From: an uncultured Eubacteriales bacterium
GTDB taxonomy: Bacteria; Bacillota; Clostridia; Oscillospirales; Acutalibacteraceae
Direction of reading: 5' to 3'
Assembly: GCA_900315285.1 (NCBI GenBank)
Contig: OMYO01000019.1
Coordinates: forward strand, 1-38,565
DNA: 38,565 nt
Shown: positions 8,383 to 16,838 of the stretch, one piece after another
Position numbering within the stretch: position 1 is the stretch's first letter
Layout of the letters: each line of letters begins with the position of its first letter
The notes under the pieces: model-generated
What the model was told of the DNA's origin: nothing
The model's input: only the letters and a program-made list of their open reading frames with translations
Database searches by the model: none
Position numbers and translations under genes: made by a program

Positions 8383-8405
8383 CTGTTTGAAATGAGGGTA
8401 ATATC

Positions 8406-9701
8406 ATGAATTGGCAGACTACAGATGAAGTCTTTGAAAAAGCACATGAAATATGGAACCCGAACCGCATCGAGCTCTTTGACAAGTTCGGCGTGCGCAT
8501 CGCCATGGGCGACCGCAGCGGCAGCCGGTTCCAGGACCTTGACGGAAACACCTATATCAACATGCACAGCAACGGCGGTGTCTTCAACCTCGGCCATAAG
8601 AACCCGGAAGTGGCCCAGGCCCTGAAGGATGCCGTGGATATTGTAGATGCCGGAAACCACTATTTCCCGTCCCAGTACAAAAATGCCTTTGTCGAGGAAA
8701 TGCTCAAAGTATCCCCCGACAACATGAAATATGTCGTTCCGCTCAACACCGGTTCGGAGTCCGTTGACGCGGCCATCAAATTTGCCCGTTATGCCACAAA
8801 GCGCAAACGTATCGTCAGCGTGGAGAAGGCTTTCCACGGTGCCACCGGTGCCTCCATGCAGGCCGGCAACCCGAAGCTCGGCAAGTTCTTCAACATGGAG
8901 CCGGATGAGCAGTATTACACCCATATTCCGTATAACGACCTGAAGGCCCTCAAGAAGATCCTGAAGAAGAAAGACACCGCAGCGGTCATCCTGGAGACGC
9001 TGCCCGCCACCGCCGGATTCCCCATCCCGGATGAGGGTTATCACAAAGGTGTCGAGGAGCTCTGCCACCAGTATGGCGCCCTCTATATTGCCGATGAGGT
9101 CCAGTGCGGACTCATGCGCAGCGGCGAAATGTGGGCAGTCCAGAAGTTTGGCGCCAAGCCGGATATCATCGTCACCGCAAAGGGTCTCTCCGGCGGATAT
9201 TATCCCATGGCCGCCGTCATCATGGATGAGAAGGCTGCCGCCTGGATGAAAAAGGACGGCTTTGCCCATACCACTTCGTTCAATGGCTGCGAGGTCGGCT
9301 GTATTACCGCTCTTAAAGTTCTCGAAATCCTGCAGCGTCCGGAGACCAAGGAGAACGTCGACATGCTGACTGACTTCTTTGCCACCGAACTTCCGAAGGT
9401 CATGGAGAAACATCCTTATTTCTTCACCGGATTCCGCCAGTGCGGCGTTATCATGGGCCTCGAGACGAGCTTCCCCTATGGAGCAGCTCTCCTCATGGTC
9501 TCCATGATCAAGAATGGCGTATGGTGCGTCTTCGCCGACTTCGACAAGTCCGTCCTGCAGTTCAAGCCGAATCTTCTCATGGACAAGGCGACTGCCCAGG
9601 AGGTCATTGAGAAGCTCGACAAGTCCTGCGACGACGCCTGGAAAAAGATTCCGGCACCGGCCCGTGCGGCTCTTAAGGCTAAGGTCAAACTTGGCAAATA
9701 A
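8406..9701 (+). CDS. Class III (ornithine/GABA-type) PLP aminotransferase
   Basis: A 431-residue pyridoxal-phosphate enzyme of aminotransferase class III. Visible motifs: NTGSESVDAAIKFAR (phosphate-binding loop, about 115-129), the family signature around Asp230 (IADEVQCG), and the Schiff-base lysine Lys259 in TAKGLSGGYYP. The family includes acetylornithine, ornithine, GABA and glutamate-semialdehyde enzymes; the substrate cannot be fixed from sequence alone. The ATG at 8406 follows GAGGG (8394-8398). It is flanked by terminators on both sides, so it is probably a single-gene transcript and not part of the redox operon downstream. Confidence 0.88.
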   Translation: MNWQTTDEVFEKAHEIWNPNRIELFDKFGVRIAMGDRSGSRFQDLDGNTYINMHSNGGVFNLGHKNPEVAQALKDAVDIVDAGNHYFPSQYKNAFVEEMLKVSPDNMKYVVPLNTGSESVDAAIKFARYATKRKRIVSVEKAFHGATGASMQAGNPKLGKFFNMEPDEQYYTHIPYNDLKALKKILKKKDTAAVILETLPATAGFPIPDEGYHKGVEELCHQYGALYIADEVQCGLMRSGEMWAVQKFGAKPDIIVTAKGLSGGYYPMAAVIMDEKAAAWMKKDGFAHTTSFNGCEVGCITALKVLEILQRPETKENVDMLTDFFATELPKVMEKHPYFFTGFRQCGVIMGLETSFPYGAALLMVSMIKNGVWCVFADFDKSVLQFKPNLLMDKATAQEVIEKLDKSCDDAWKKIPAPARAALKAKVKLGK

Positions 9702-9728
9702 TTAACAAATCAATATAATATGTCTGGC

Positions 9729-9768
9729 ATGACACCTATGGATTTTTCATGGGTGTCATATTTTTTTT
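9729..9768 (+). terminator. Intrinsic terminator of the aminotransferase gene
   Basis: ATGACACC (9729-9736) pairs with GGTGTCAT (9752-9759), with an inner ATG/CAT, followed by a run of eight or more T. Confidence 0.9.
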
Positions 9769-9814
9769 GTGCAATTTTTCTGATAATTTTACACAAGAAA
9801 ATTTTGGTTCGCCC

Positions 9815-9842
9815 TTGACAGCAATATTTTTTGTGATAATAT
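9815..9842 (+). promoter_or_regulatory. Strong promoter of the redox operon
   Basis: Consensus -35 TTGACA (9815-9820), 16-base spacer, -10 TAATAT (9837-9842). Predicted start of transcription is about 9849, placing the palindrome at 9858-9875 at about +10 to +27. Confidence 0.8.
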
Positions 9843-9857
9843 TGTCATTGAAAATTA

Positions 9858-9875
9858 TTTGAACGCACGTTCAAA
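9858..9875. promoter_or_regulatory. Perfect palindromic operator, TetR/AcrR-type
   Basis: TTTGAACG and CGTTCAAA form perfect 8-base arms around CA. Palindromes of the GAACG-nn-CGTTC type are typical sites of TetR-family repressors. Its place just after the transcription start and before the ribosome site (GGAGG, 9897-9901) fits repression by blocking RNA polymerase. No TetR gene is in the window, so the regulator must be encoded elsewhere. Confidence 0.72.
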
Positions 9876-9911
9876 AAATAATGTGCGATCAGAAAATGGA
9901 GGCTTGCACAA

Positions 9912-11489
9912 ATGGCAACTAATACCGAGTATTTGAAGAAAAACCGCTTCAAAGACGCCTACGACGTCATTGTTGTCGGCGGCGGTGTCGGCGGACTGTC
10001 CGGTGCCCTGCATGCTGCGAAAGCAGGAAAGTCGGTTCTTCTTCTCGAACAGCACAATCTTCCCGGAGGATTCGCAACGAGCTTTGTCCGTGGCGAGTAC
10101 GAGTGGGAGGCAACTGTACACGAGATCTTCTGCATCGACTATCCGAATCGCCCGGGCCCGACCCGCATCATGCTGGACGAGCTGGGTGTTGACTGGGAAA
10201 TGCTCCGTGTCCCAGAGAACTACAGTATCATCCTTCCGGAAGAGGGAATTGACTGTATGGTCCCGACTTCCATCCAGGGAGCCATCGACACTATCGAGGC
10301 TGCTGCACCGGGCAACAAGAAAGAGCTGACCCGTTACTTCAAAGTATGCCAGCAGTTCTATGAGGGCATCAACTACTTCAATGACACGGTAAACAATGGT
10401 ACCAAACCTAGCATCAAAACCATGGTTACCAAATATCCGTATCTTCTTCGGTATGCCAACAAGACGGTTGCTGAAGTCGACAAGGACTTCAAGTTCACCG
10501 ACCGCTGCAAAGATATTCTCTACGCTTACTGGTGCTACCTTGGACCGGCCCTCGATGAGGAGACCATGGTTCAGTGGGCATATGCACTTTATGGCTACAT
10601 TGACACCGGAGCATATGTACCGGCACATCGCTCCTATGACTTCGTTCTCTCCCTCGTGGATGCCATCCGCAAGGCTGGCGGTCAGGTCGAAATGAACTGC
10701 CGCGTCGACAAAATCCATGTCAAGAACGGTCGAATCCAAGGCGTATCCCTCTATGACGGCACATTTATCAAGACGCATTACATCATGAGCAACACGGCCG
10801 CTGAGAACGTCTACCACAACCTTATTGAGCCGAAGAGTGAGGTCCCGGAGTTCAGCATCAAGAAGACCAACGCCATGGTCAACTCCTGTTCCGCCATCAC
10901 CCTCTATGTTGGTCTTAACAAAGAGGCCAAGGAAATTGGAATTGACCGGTATGACTACTTCATTGGCACCACCATGGATACTGCAAAAATCCATGATGAC
11001 TGGTACACCCTGAATCCCACAGAGTTTGTCTCCGCCATCTGCCTTGACAACGCTGTACCGGGTGCCACCGGCAAGGGCAAATGCCAGCTCTCCATCACAG
11101 GCCTTCTCATGGGCGAGGAGTGGAAGAAAGTCACCCCGGAGAACTATTTTAAGATCAAAGACCGCATGGCGAAGGAGCTCCTTGACATGTGGACCTATGG
11201 AACCGGCATTGACCTGACTCCTTATATTGAGGAAGTTGAAATGGTCACCCCGGAGACCTGGAGCCGTTATGCATCCGCTTATCAGGGCCAGGTATTCGGC
11301 TACGAGATGAGCCCGTGGAACTCTCTCCTCACCAGAAACCTCGCCGCCAAGGAAGAGCAGAAGAAAGAGATCCATGGTCTCTTCTATGTCGGCGGCCCGT
11401 CCAACATCGGCCACGGCTACGGCGGATCCCTGAAGTCCGGTGCCCAGGTCATTGAAAAAATTGAAGAAGAGATGGAGGAGGACAAATAA
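9912..11489 (+). CDS. CrtI/phytoene-desaturase-like FAD oxidoreductase
   Basis: A 525-residue flavoprotein of the amine oxidase / phytoene desaturase superfamily (CrtI, CrtISO and retinol saturase relatives). The dinucleotide fold is at the N-terminus: VIVVGGGVGGLSGALHAA (GxGxxG at 23-28), LLLEQ at 43-47, then PGGFATSF at 51-58. The C-terminal FAD segment reads GLFYVGGPSNIGHGYGGSLKSGAQ. Such enzymes saturate, desaturate or isomerise polyenes and other hydrophobic substrates; the substrate here is unknown. ATG at 9912 follows GGAGG. The partner reductase starts one base after the stop codon, so the pair likely forms one electron-transfer system, induced through the upstream operator. Confidence 0.85.
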   Translation: MATNTEYLKKNRFKDAYDVIVVGGGVGGLSGALHAAKAGKSVLLLEQHNLPGGFATSFVRGEYEWEATVHEIFCIDYPNRPGPTRIMLDELGVDWEMLRVPENYSIILPEEGIDCMVPTSIQGAIDTIEAAAPGNKKELTRYFKVCQQFYEGINYFNDTVNNGTKPSIKTMVTKYPYLLRYANKTVAEVDKDFKFTDRCKDILYAYWCYLGPALDEETMVQWAYALYGYIDTGAYVPAHRSYDFVLSLVDAIRKAGGQVEMNCRVDKIHVKNGRIQGVSLYDGTFIKTHYIMSNTAAENVYHNLIEPKSEVPEFSIKKTNAMVNSCSAITLYVGLNKEAKEIGIDRYDYFIGTTMDTAKIHDDWYTLNPTEFVSAICLDNAVPGATGKGKCQLSITGLLMGEEWKKVTPENYFKIKDRMAKELLDMWTYGTGIDLTPYIEEVEMVTPETWSRYASAYQGQVFGYEMSPWNSLLTRNLAAKEEQKKEIHGLFYVGGPSNIGHGYGGSLKSGAQVIEKIEEEMEEDK

Positions 11490-11490
11490 G

Positions 11491-12705
11491 ATGGGAAAAG
11501 AAATCAGAGAGCGTTTTCACAATAAGTCGAAAACCATGCTGGATCTGAAAAAGGTCCGCGCAAAGGAAATCGAGGATCAGTCCTCCGCACTGAACTATTT
11601 CAACCCGACGAAGGATCTCGCCAATAAGCTTCATCCGGTCTATGTCTTCACGAAGATTGCCTCTATCGTTGAGGAGACCCCCGACATTCGCACCTATCGC
11701 CTTGTTCCGGATTTCTCCAAGGGCACAAAGGATGTTCCGACATTCCGTGCCGGTCAGGCTATCTCCATTTTTGCAGAGATTGACGGCAGCACTATCACCA
11801 GACCGTACACCCTTTCTTCCTCTCCCATTGATGCCCTTCAGCAGCACTATTGGGAAGTGACCATTAAGAAAGATAATAACGGTTTCTTCACTCCCTGGCT
11901 CTGGGAAAACTGGAAAGTCGGCACTGAGGTCAAATCCTCCAGCCCCTTCGGGTTCCTGTATCATGACTATATCCGCGACACCAATGAAATCGTTGCTATC
12001 GTTGGCGGTTCTGGTGTATCGGTAGCCAGAACTCTTGCTAGAGACATCATCCAGAACGATCTTCCTTATAACTGTACAGTCCTCTACGGTGCCCGCACCC
12101 AGGCTGACCTCGCATTCAAGGATGAGTTCGACAAGTACGACAAGGAGTCTGGTGGCAAAGTCAAGGTCACCTATGTCCTTTCCGATGAGGGCTCCAAGGA
12201 TTGGTCTGGTGAGACCGGTTTTATCAATGCTGATATCATCAGTAAGGCCGGTGATCCTGCCAAGAAGACCTATTTCCTCTGCGGCCCCAAGGCTATGTAT
12301 GACTTCCTTGCCGGTGAGTTCGAAAAACTTGGTGTTCCGAAGTTCCGCGTTCGTCAGGAAGCGGTTGGCTCTGTTGACATCACTAAGTACGAGGAATTCC
12401 CGAAGGATCAGATCGGCAAGGTCTACAAGCTGACTGTCACCTGTGGCAATGCCCATGTTGACATTGAGGCAAAGGCAGACGAGTCCATGATGACGGCTCT
12501 TGAGCGTAACGGCATTGCCATTCCGGCACGCTGCCGCGGCGGTGAGTGCGGTTTCTGTAACTCTCTTCTCGTCAAGGGCGACGTCTTCTATCGTCCGGAC
12601 GCTGAATACAGAAGAATCGGCGACCTGCGCTTCAACCATATCCATCCCTGCGTAACTTATCCACTGTCCGACGCTGAAATTGAGATTCAGCTCGTTCAGG
12701 AATAA
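11491..12705 (+). CDS. Ferredoxin-NAD(P) reductase-type protein with C-terminal 2Fe-2S domain
   Basis: A 404-residue modular reductase. After a charged leader come an FAD domain (RPYTLSSSP at 104-112), an NAD-binding domain (VGGSGVSVARTLARDI) and, at the C-terminus, a plant-type 2Fe-2S ferredoxin with Cys348, Cys353, Cys356 and Cys387 (C-x4-C-x2-C-x30-C). This is the layout of oxygenase/hydroxylase reductases and Na+-NQR subunit F-like modules. It would move electrons from NAD(P)H through FAD to the 2Fe-2S cluster, probably to the flavoprotein encoded just upstream. I place the start at ATG 11491, nine bases after GGAGGAGG (11474-11481). Confidence 0.88.
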   Translation: MGKEIRERFHNKSKTMLDLKKVRAKEIEDQSSALNYFNPTKDLANKLHPVYVFTKIASIVEETPDIRTYRLVPDFSKGTKDVPTFRAGQAISIFAEIDGSTITRPYTLSSSPIDALQQHYWEVTIKKDNNGFFTPWLWENWKVGTEVKSSSPFGFLYHDYIRDTNEIVAIVGGSGVSVARTLARDIIQNDLPYNCTVLYGARTQADLAFKDEFDKYDKESGGKVKVTYVLSDEGSKDWSGETGFINADIISKAGDPAKKTYFLCGPKAMYDFLAGEFEKLGVPKFRVRQEAVGSVDITKYEEFPKDQIGKVYKLTVTCGNAHVDIEAKADESMMTALERNGIAIPARCRGGECGFCNSLLVKGDVFYRPDAEYRRIGDLRFNHIHPCVTYPLSDAEIEIQLVQE

Positions 12706-12725
12706 CAGAATAAGCAGAATATAGG

Positions 12726-12759
12726 CACCGGCTGTGAGGGGACTCACAGCCGGTGTTTT
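12726..12759 (+). terminator. Intrinsic terminator of the redox operon
   Basis: A perfect 13-bp stem, CACCGGCTGTGAG (12726-12738) with CTCACAGCCGGTG (12743-12755), loop GGGA, then TTTT. It lies between converging genes; on the minus strand there is no T run. Confidence 0.9.
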
Positions 12760-12772
12760 GATGTCTTCTATT

Positions 12773-13282
12773 TTAGGAGACCGCTGTCTTGGCACAGATC
12801 ATTCCGGCTAAAAACAGCCCCTGAGCAATACTGTTTGTCACCTCTGCAATATAGTTCGCCCGGCGCGTCGAAAAGTCGAGCCGCATGCGCAGAACCGTCA
12901 TGACAACAAGGCCAAGTGCTCCCAGCAGGAAGAACAGCGGGGCAGGAGGGGACTTCAGAGCTTCCCATAAGAGGTGAATCGCCCCAGAGCGATGGTCCAG
13001 AAGGACGGCGAGCAGTACGAGCAAAAAACCAGTGCCCATGACGGGACCGAAATATTTGCTCAGTACCGGGATATCTTTTCCGGAGAATGCTTTCACGACC
13101 TTCCAAAGCGCCTTGGCGGTTCCAGCGAGGCCCATGAGTACAGCGCCGACCCAGTAGAGAGGAAACGACCACAGAGACCCAATAAGGGAGATCATTGCCC
13201 AGAAGAATAGGACGGGGACGCAGTCGAGCAGCGCCATGCCCGGCGTGGCATCTAACTTGGAAATATTCGAATGATCAGACAT
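12773..13282 (-). CDS. Small integral membrane protein, unknown function
   Basis: A 169-residue hydrophobic protein with about four membrane segments: roughly residues 19-38 and 42-56, then about 84-97 and 116-131, and a more weakly hydrophobic C-terminus (SIAQGLFLAGMICA). I do not recognise a family. ATG at 13282 has GGAGGG at a good distance upstream on the minus strand. It lies after the putP terminator, so its own promoter is expected in 13283-13308, though I see no clear one. Confidence 0.72.
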   Translation of the reverse strand: MSDHSNISKLDATPGMALLDCVPVLFFWAMISLIGSLWSFPLYWVGAVLMGLAGTAKALWKVVKAFSGKDIPVLSKYFGPVMGTGFLLVLLAVLLDHRSGAIHLLWEALKSPPAPLFFLLGALGLVVMTVLRMRLDFSTRRANYIAEVTNSIAQGLFLAGMICAKTAVS

Positions 13283-13308
13283 TGTAATCCCTCCGGCTCC
13301 ATTGTAGC

Positions 13309-13347
13309 AGAAAAAATACCGGCTGCCAGCATTCGGCAGTCGGTATT
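13309..13347 (-). terminator. Intrinsic terminator of the LCP-membrane-putP operon
   Basis: On the minus strand, AATACCGACTGCC pairs with GGCAGCCGGTATT (13315-13347; one mismatch), followed by a run of T (plus-strand A at 13309-13316). Confidence 0.88.
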
Positions 13348-13363
13348 TGTATTCGACCGATAA

Positions 13364-14872
13364 TTAGTCGTCGTTGTCCTTGGCGGTGGCCTTCTCGAAG
13401 ATTTCCACAACATGCTCATCCGGCTCCTTGGAGAGCAGGGTGCCGATGACTGCACACAGCATGCCAAAGAAGAAGGCGGGCAGGAGCTCATAGACTCCGG
13501 TGGGCTTCGTCAGGAAGTTGTACCAGATCACATCACAGAGTGCACCGCCGAGGATGCCGCTGATGGCCCCGACCTCATTGAACCGCTTCCAGTAGAGGGA
13601 GAGGAGGATGACAGGGCCAAATGCAGCACCGAACAGACCCCAGGCGTTCTCGACGATATCCATTACTGCGGCGGCACCGGAACCCCGGGCGCTGGCAATG
13701 AAATAGGCGATAACAGAGACAACGAGAACGGTGAGACGGCCCATCCAGAGCAGTTCCTTTTCAGAGGCATTCTTATGGATGAGCGGCTTATAGATGTCCT
13801 CTGTGAAAGAGGAGGAAGCGACAAGAAGCTGGGAGTCCGCCGTAGACATGGACGCCGCAATGATGGCCGAAAGCAGGAGGCCGGACACGAATGCCGGGAA
13901 GTAGCGTCGGATCATATAGATGAAGACGAGTTCCTGCTTGCCGTTTGTGAGGAGCTGCTCGCCCATGACCATCCTGCCGAGATAGGCAATGAGGATAACA
14001 CCTGTGAGTGCAATAGTGCACCAGACAATTGCCACGGTGGCAGACTTCTTGATCATGGAAGGCTTTTCAATGCTCATGAAACGCACGAGGATGTGCGGCA
14101 TTCCACAGTAGCCAAGGCCCCATGCCAGTCCGGAGACGGCTTCCTGCCAGGTGGTTTTAAACGGGTTGCTCGTGAAAGCGTAGACCGTATTGTCTGCAGC
14201 ATTGGTATAGACTGCATTCAGCGCCGTCGGGTCAAGCTTTGTCGTAGCAACAGTGATAATGGGAACGGCAATGACCGCTATGAGCATGAGCATGCCCTGG
14301 AAAAAGTCGGTGAGACAGACAGCCTTATAACCGCCGAGGAATGTGTAGAGGAGGATGATGGCTGCGAATATGATCATGGCCACATGGGGATTCATGCCGG
14401 GGATAAGGGTGGTGAACACCTTGGTGCCGGCGACAAAGCCGGAGGCGACATAGAGGGTGAAAGCCACGAGAATGACTGCAGCACAGAGGACAGAGAGAAC
14501 GTGGTTCTTTGCATGGAACCGATTTTGCAGATACTGAGGAAGTGTTATGGAGTCATCCGCAGCCTTGGAGAACTTCCGCAGGCGTTTTGCCACGAAGATC
14601 CAGTTGGCGCTGGTGCCGAGCAAAAGACCGATGCCGAGCCAGATCTGCCCCAGACCGAGGGCAAGGACCGAGCCGGGGAGACCCATAAGAAGCCAGGCTG
14701 ACATGTCGGAGGCCTGGGCGCTCATGGCGGTGACCCAGGGGCCCATTTGGCGTCCGCCGAGGAAGTACTCGGACTCGCTGTTCCCGCTGCTTCGGGTCTT
14801 GAAAAAGTAGTAGAGCCCAATGCCGAGCACTACGATGAAATACAGTATAAAGGCGGCTAGCTCCCAATTCAT
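13364..14872 (-). CDS. putP: Sodium/proline symporter PutP
   Basis: A 502-residue sodium:solute symporter (SSS family) with about 12-13 membrane segments. Family features include YFLGGRQMGPWVTAMSAQASDMSAWLLMGLPG near the N-terminus (sodium- and substrate-site helix region), NRFHAKN, and the long hydrophobic run. The similarity is closest to PutP-type sodium/proline transporters, though related substrates are possible. ATG at 14872 is preceded by AAGGAG. It is the last gene of a minus-strand operon starting with the LCP protein, 32 bases after the small membrane protein, and ends at a good terminator. Confidence 0.92.
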   Translation of the reverse strand: MNWELAAFILYFIVVLGIGLYYFFKTRSSGNSESEYFLGGRQMGPWVTAMSAQASDMSAWLLMGLPGSVLALGLGQIWLGIGLLLGTSANWIFVAKRLRKFSKAADDSITLPQYLQNRFHAKNHVLSVLCAAVILVAFTLYVASGFVAGTKVFTTLIPGMNPHVAMIIFAAIILLYTFLGGYKAVCLTDFFQGMLMLIAVIAVPIITVATTKLDPTALNAVYTNAADNTVYAFTSNPFKTTWQEAVSGLAWGLGYCGMPHILVRFMSIEKPSMIKKSATVAIVWCTIALTGVILIAYLGRMVMGEQLLTNGKQELVFIYMIRRYFPAFVSGLLLSAIIAASMSTADSQLLVASSSFTEDIYKPLIHKNASEKELLWMGRLTVLVVSVIAYFIASARGSGAAAVMDIVENAWGLFGAAFGPVILLSLYWKRFNEVGAISGILGGALCDVIWYNFLTKPTGVYELLPAFFFGMLCAVIGTLLSKEPDEHVVEIFEKATAKDNDD

Positions 14873-14904
14873 TCTATCGTTTCTCCTTTTCCTTTGTGTG
14901 CTGC

Positions 14905-15495
14905 TTAGCCCCTGCGGTGCAGGGCATTTTCCGCATCCTTGGAGGAAATTCTGTGGTTCCCTTTCCCCTTGGGCGATCCATTCTTTTTCTCAGCAGAGGA
15001 ATCCTCCGTCTCCACATACGCTGCAATGTCTTCCCGAGTAGTGGCGGAAAACGTGTGGACTGCGTCCACGATAGCAGCGGGGGCCTCCTTCGGAGTCTTT
15101 ATCCGAATGCTGTCATAGAACAGAAAGACGAGTGAGAGGATGCTCGAGAGAAATGGGATGATGATCAGAACCTGATACGGAAAGTAGACGCCGGAGGCGT
15201 CATTGAAATATATGATTAGGAACGTGACGAGCATGATGACGTCATGGCCTATCATGGTATTACATGTGATCTTGGATGGGTACTGAACCCGGAACCCGGT
15301 AATATAGAGCAGTACCGTGAACAGTACAAGGACAATGACCGATGCGGCCTCCACGACCTGATAGCCGGAGGTGATGAACCGATAGAACGACCCGGAGACA
15401 TAGACCCAGTCCAGGTGCAGAACTGCGGAAAACAGCAGAAGAATATCCGCTGCCAGGCAGAATATGCAGGATACTGGTTTGAGCCAGCGGGCCAT
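14905..15495 (-). CDS. Four-segment membrane protein with charged cytoplasmic tail, unknown
   Basis: A 196-residue protein with about four membrane segments (roughly residues 9-25, 49-68, 85-98 and 107-127), then a hydrophilic tail from about 130 that is rich in Ser, Lys and Glu. I recognise no family. ATG at 15495 follows a GAGGTGATT ribosome site at about five bases. It lies 14 bases after the LCP gene and before putP, so all three are likely one transcript. The link to a cell-wall transferase suggests an envelope role, by inference only. Confidence 0.72.
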   Translation of the reverse strand: MARWLKPVSCIFCLAADILLLFSAVLHLDWVYVSGSFYRFITSGYQVVEAASVIVLVLFTVLLYITGFRVQYPSKITCNTMIGHDVIMLVTFLIIYFNDASGVYFPYQVLIIIPFLSSILSLVFLFYDSIRIKTPKEAPAAIVDAVHTFSATTREDIAAYVETEDSSAEKKNGSPKGKGNHRISSKDAENALHRRG

Positions 15496-15509
15496 GGAAT
15501 CACCTCGAG

Positions 15510-16709
15510 TTAGAAAATGGAATATTCAGTGCTGCCGGTCTGTTCGGTGCCGTCTCCAAAGACAAAGTCCTTGAGGCGGTCGGATGCCACGTCGATATCA
15601 AAGACCAGCGAGGAGCCGGCATTGGTGTACTCGTCACGGTAGAGACCGGACTCGGGGACGGACTTCTGCAGAATTTCATAATTCTTGTAGCGGAGTCCGG
15701 CGCCGATGGCCAGGTTCATAAGATTGATGCTGTGCAGATCCGTCTGTACGTAGGGAAGGCATTTGCGGATGGCATTCAGCCGCTCCATAGTGGAGAGACC
15801 GGACATTTTATCCTTCACTGCGGAGACTACGAGACGCTGACGGCGGGTCCGCTCAATATCCGAGTCCAGCTTACGGATTCGGCAGAACATGAGGGCCTTT
15901 TCCCCGTTCAGATGGACTTTGTCACCGTAGTCGAAATGGAGCTGGTTTCCGGTGAGGGACCATTTGTACCAGGTTCGGTTCAGGTAGCTGGCCTCCCGGT
16001 AAGTCACCGGTACATCCACACCGCCGAGGGCGTCAATGAGTTCCTCAAACGCCTCAAAGTTTACCGCGGCGTAGTTGTTTATTTTGATTCTGTAGTTGTA
16101 TTCAATGGTGTCGATGACCAGCTGGATACCACCCTCCGAGCAGGAGGCGTTAAGCTTGTTCATTCCATGACCGGGGATTTCCACGTAGCTGTCACGGAGG
16201 AAAGAGGTGAGTTTGATTTCCTTATGGTGTTTGTCAATTGTGACCAACATCATGGTATCGGCACGGGAGATGGTCTCGCCGGGCCGTGCGTCGACGCCCA
16301 GCAGGAGAATGTTTTTCACGCCGGGGCTCTTGCGCAGTGAAATAGAGGAGATATATTGGTTTCCCCTGTGCACTTTCCCGTTGTAGTCTATGGCGCCGAA
16401 AATGGCATGGGCTATGATGGCGTAGATGAGGAAGAGTACCAGCAGGATGATGAAAATATTGCGGATGGGATGGCGCTGCTTTTTCCGGCGGACAGCAACG
16501 GGCTGCTGCGGACCGCGCCCCCGGGGCGGCTGATTCCGGTAGCCTCCGGACTGGCGGTACTGGGGTCTCGGCGCAGAACGCTGCGGTTCTCTGTGCTGTG
16601 GCTGCCGATACTGGGTTCTCTGCTCCGGCCGCTCCCCGCGGTTTCGGTAACGAGGACGTTCCTCCTCCGGGGGATTCTTCCGATTTCGGTTGAAATATAC
16701 GTCTGGCAT
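15510..16709 (-). CDS. LytR-CpsA-Psr (LCP) family cell-wall glycopolymer transferase
   Basis: LCP proteins attach anionic glycopolymers such as teichoic acids or capsule to peptidoglycan from the outer face of the membrane. This 399-residue protein has a long N-terminal cytoplasmic tail (about 1-83) that is extremely rich in Arg, Pro, Gln and Tyr, a single membrane anchor at about 84-106, then the LCP domain: NILLLGVDARPGETISRADTMMLVTID (about 133-159, with Asp140 and Asp151) and LTSFLRDSYVEIPG. The basic, low-complexity tail is unusually long and could bind lipid head groups or partners. ATG at 16709 follows AAAGGAA. It is the first gene of the operon and diverges from rnpB. Confidence 0.92.
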   Translation of the reverse strand: MPDVYFNRNRKNPPEEERPRYRNRGERPEQRTQYRQPQHREPQRSAPRPQYRQSGGYRNQPPRGRGPQQPVAVRRKKQRHPIRNIFIILLVLFLIYAIIAHAIFGAIDYNGKVHRGNQYISSISLRKSPGVKNILLLGVDARPGETISRADTMMLVTIDKHHKEIKLTSFLRDSYVEIPGHGMNKLNASCSEGGIQLVIDTIEYNYRIKINNYAAVNFEAFEELIDALGGVDVPVTYREASYLNRTWYKWSLTGNQLHFDYGDKVHLNGEKALMFCRIRKLDSDIERTRRQRLVVSAVKDKMSGLSTMERLNAIRKCLPYVQTDLHSINLMNLAIGAGLRYKNYEILQKSVPESGLYRDEYTNAGSSLVFDIDVASDRLKDFVFGDGTEQTGSTEYSIF

Positions 16710-16755
16710 GCGGAAAGTTCCTTTCCCATCGTATCATGGCGAATATAATACCGTA

Positions 16756-16784
16756 ATTTTACGCTAGCACATAAAATTTTACAA
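16756..16784 (-). promoter_or_regulatory. Promoter of the LCP operon
   Basis: On the minus strand, TTGTAA (16779-16784), 17-base spacer, TAAAAT (16756-16761). It is divergent from the rnpB promoter, whose -35 begins only 18 bases away. Confidence 0.65.
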
Positions 16785-16801
16785 GCGCTTTATGGGCCGG
16801 A

Positions 16802-16830
16802 TTGACTTTTCCGAAACGCCAGTGTAAAAT
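16802..16830 (+). promoter_or_regulatory. rnpB promoter
   Basis: TTGACT (16802-16807), 17-base spacer, TAAAAT (16825-16830). Predicted start about 16837, matching the beginning of helix P1 at 16839. Confidence 0.85.
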
Positions 16831-16838
16831 TTTACTCC

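Noticed and set aside
13412..14701. 429-residue plus-strand frame opposite putP
   Set aside because: Extremely rich in Asp, Glu, Gly and His, typical of an antisense shadow; putP on the other strand has clear membrane segments and family motifs.
16824..16835. Regulatory palindrome GTAAAATTTTAC at the rnpB -10
   Set aside because: It is explained by an A+T-rich -10 element; nothing supports a regulator of rnpB.
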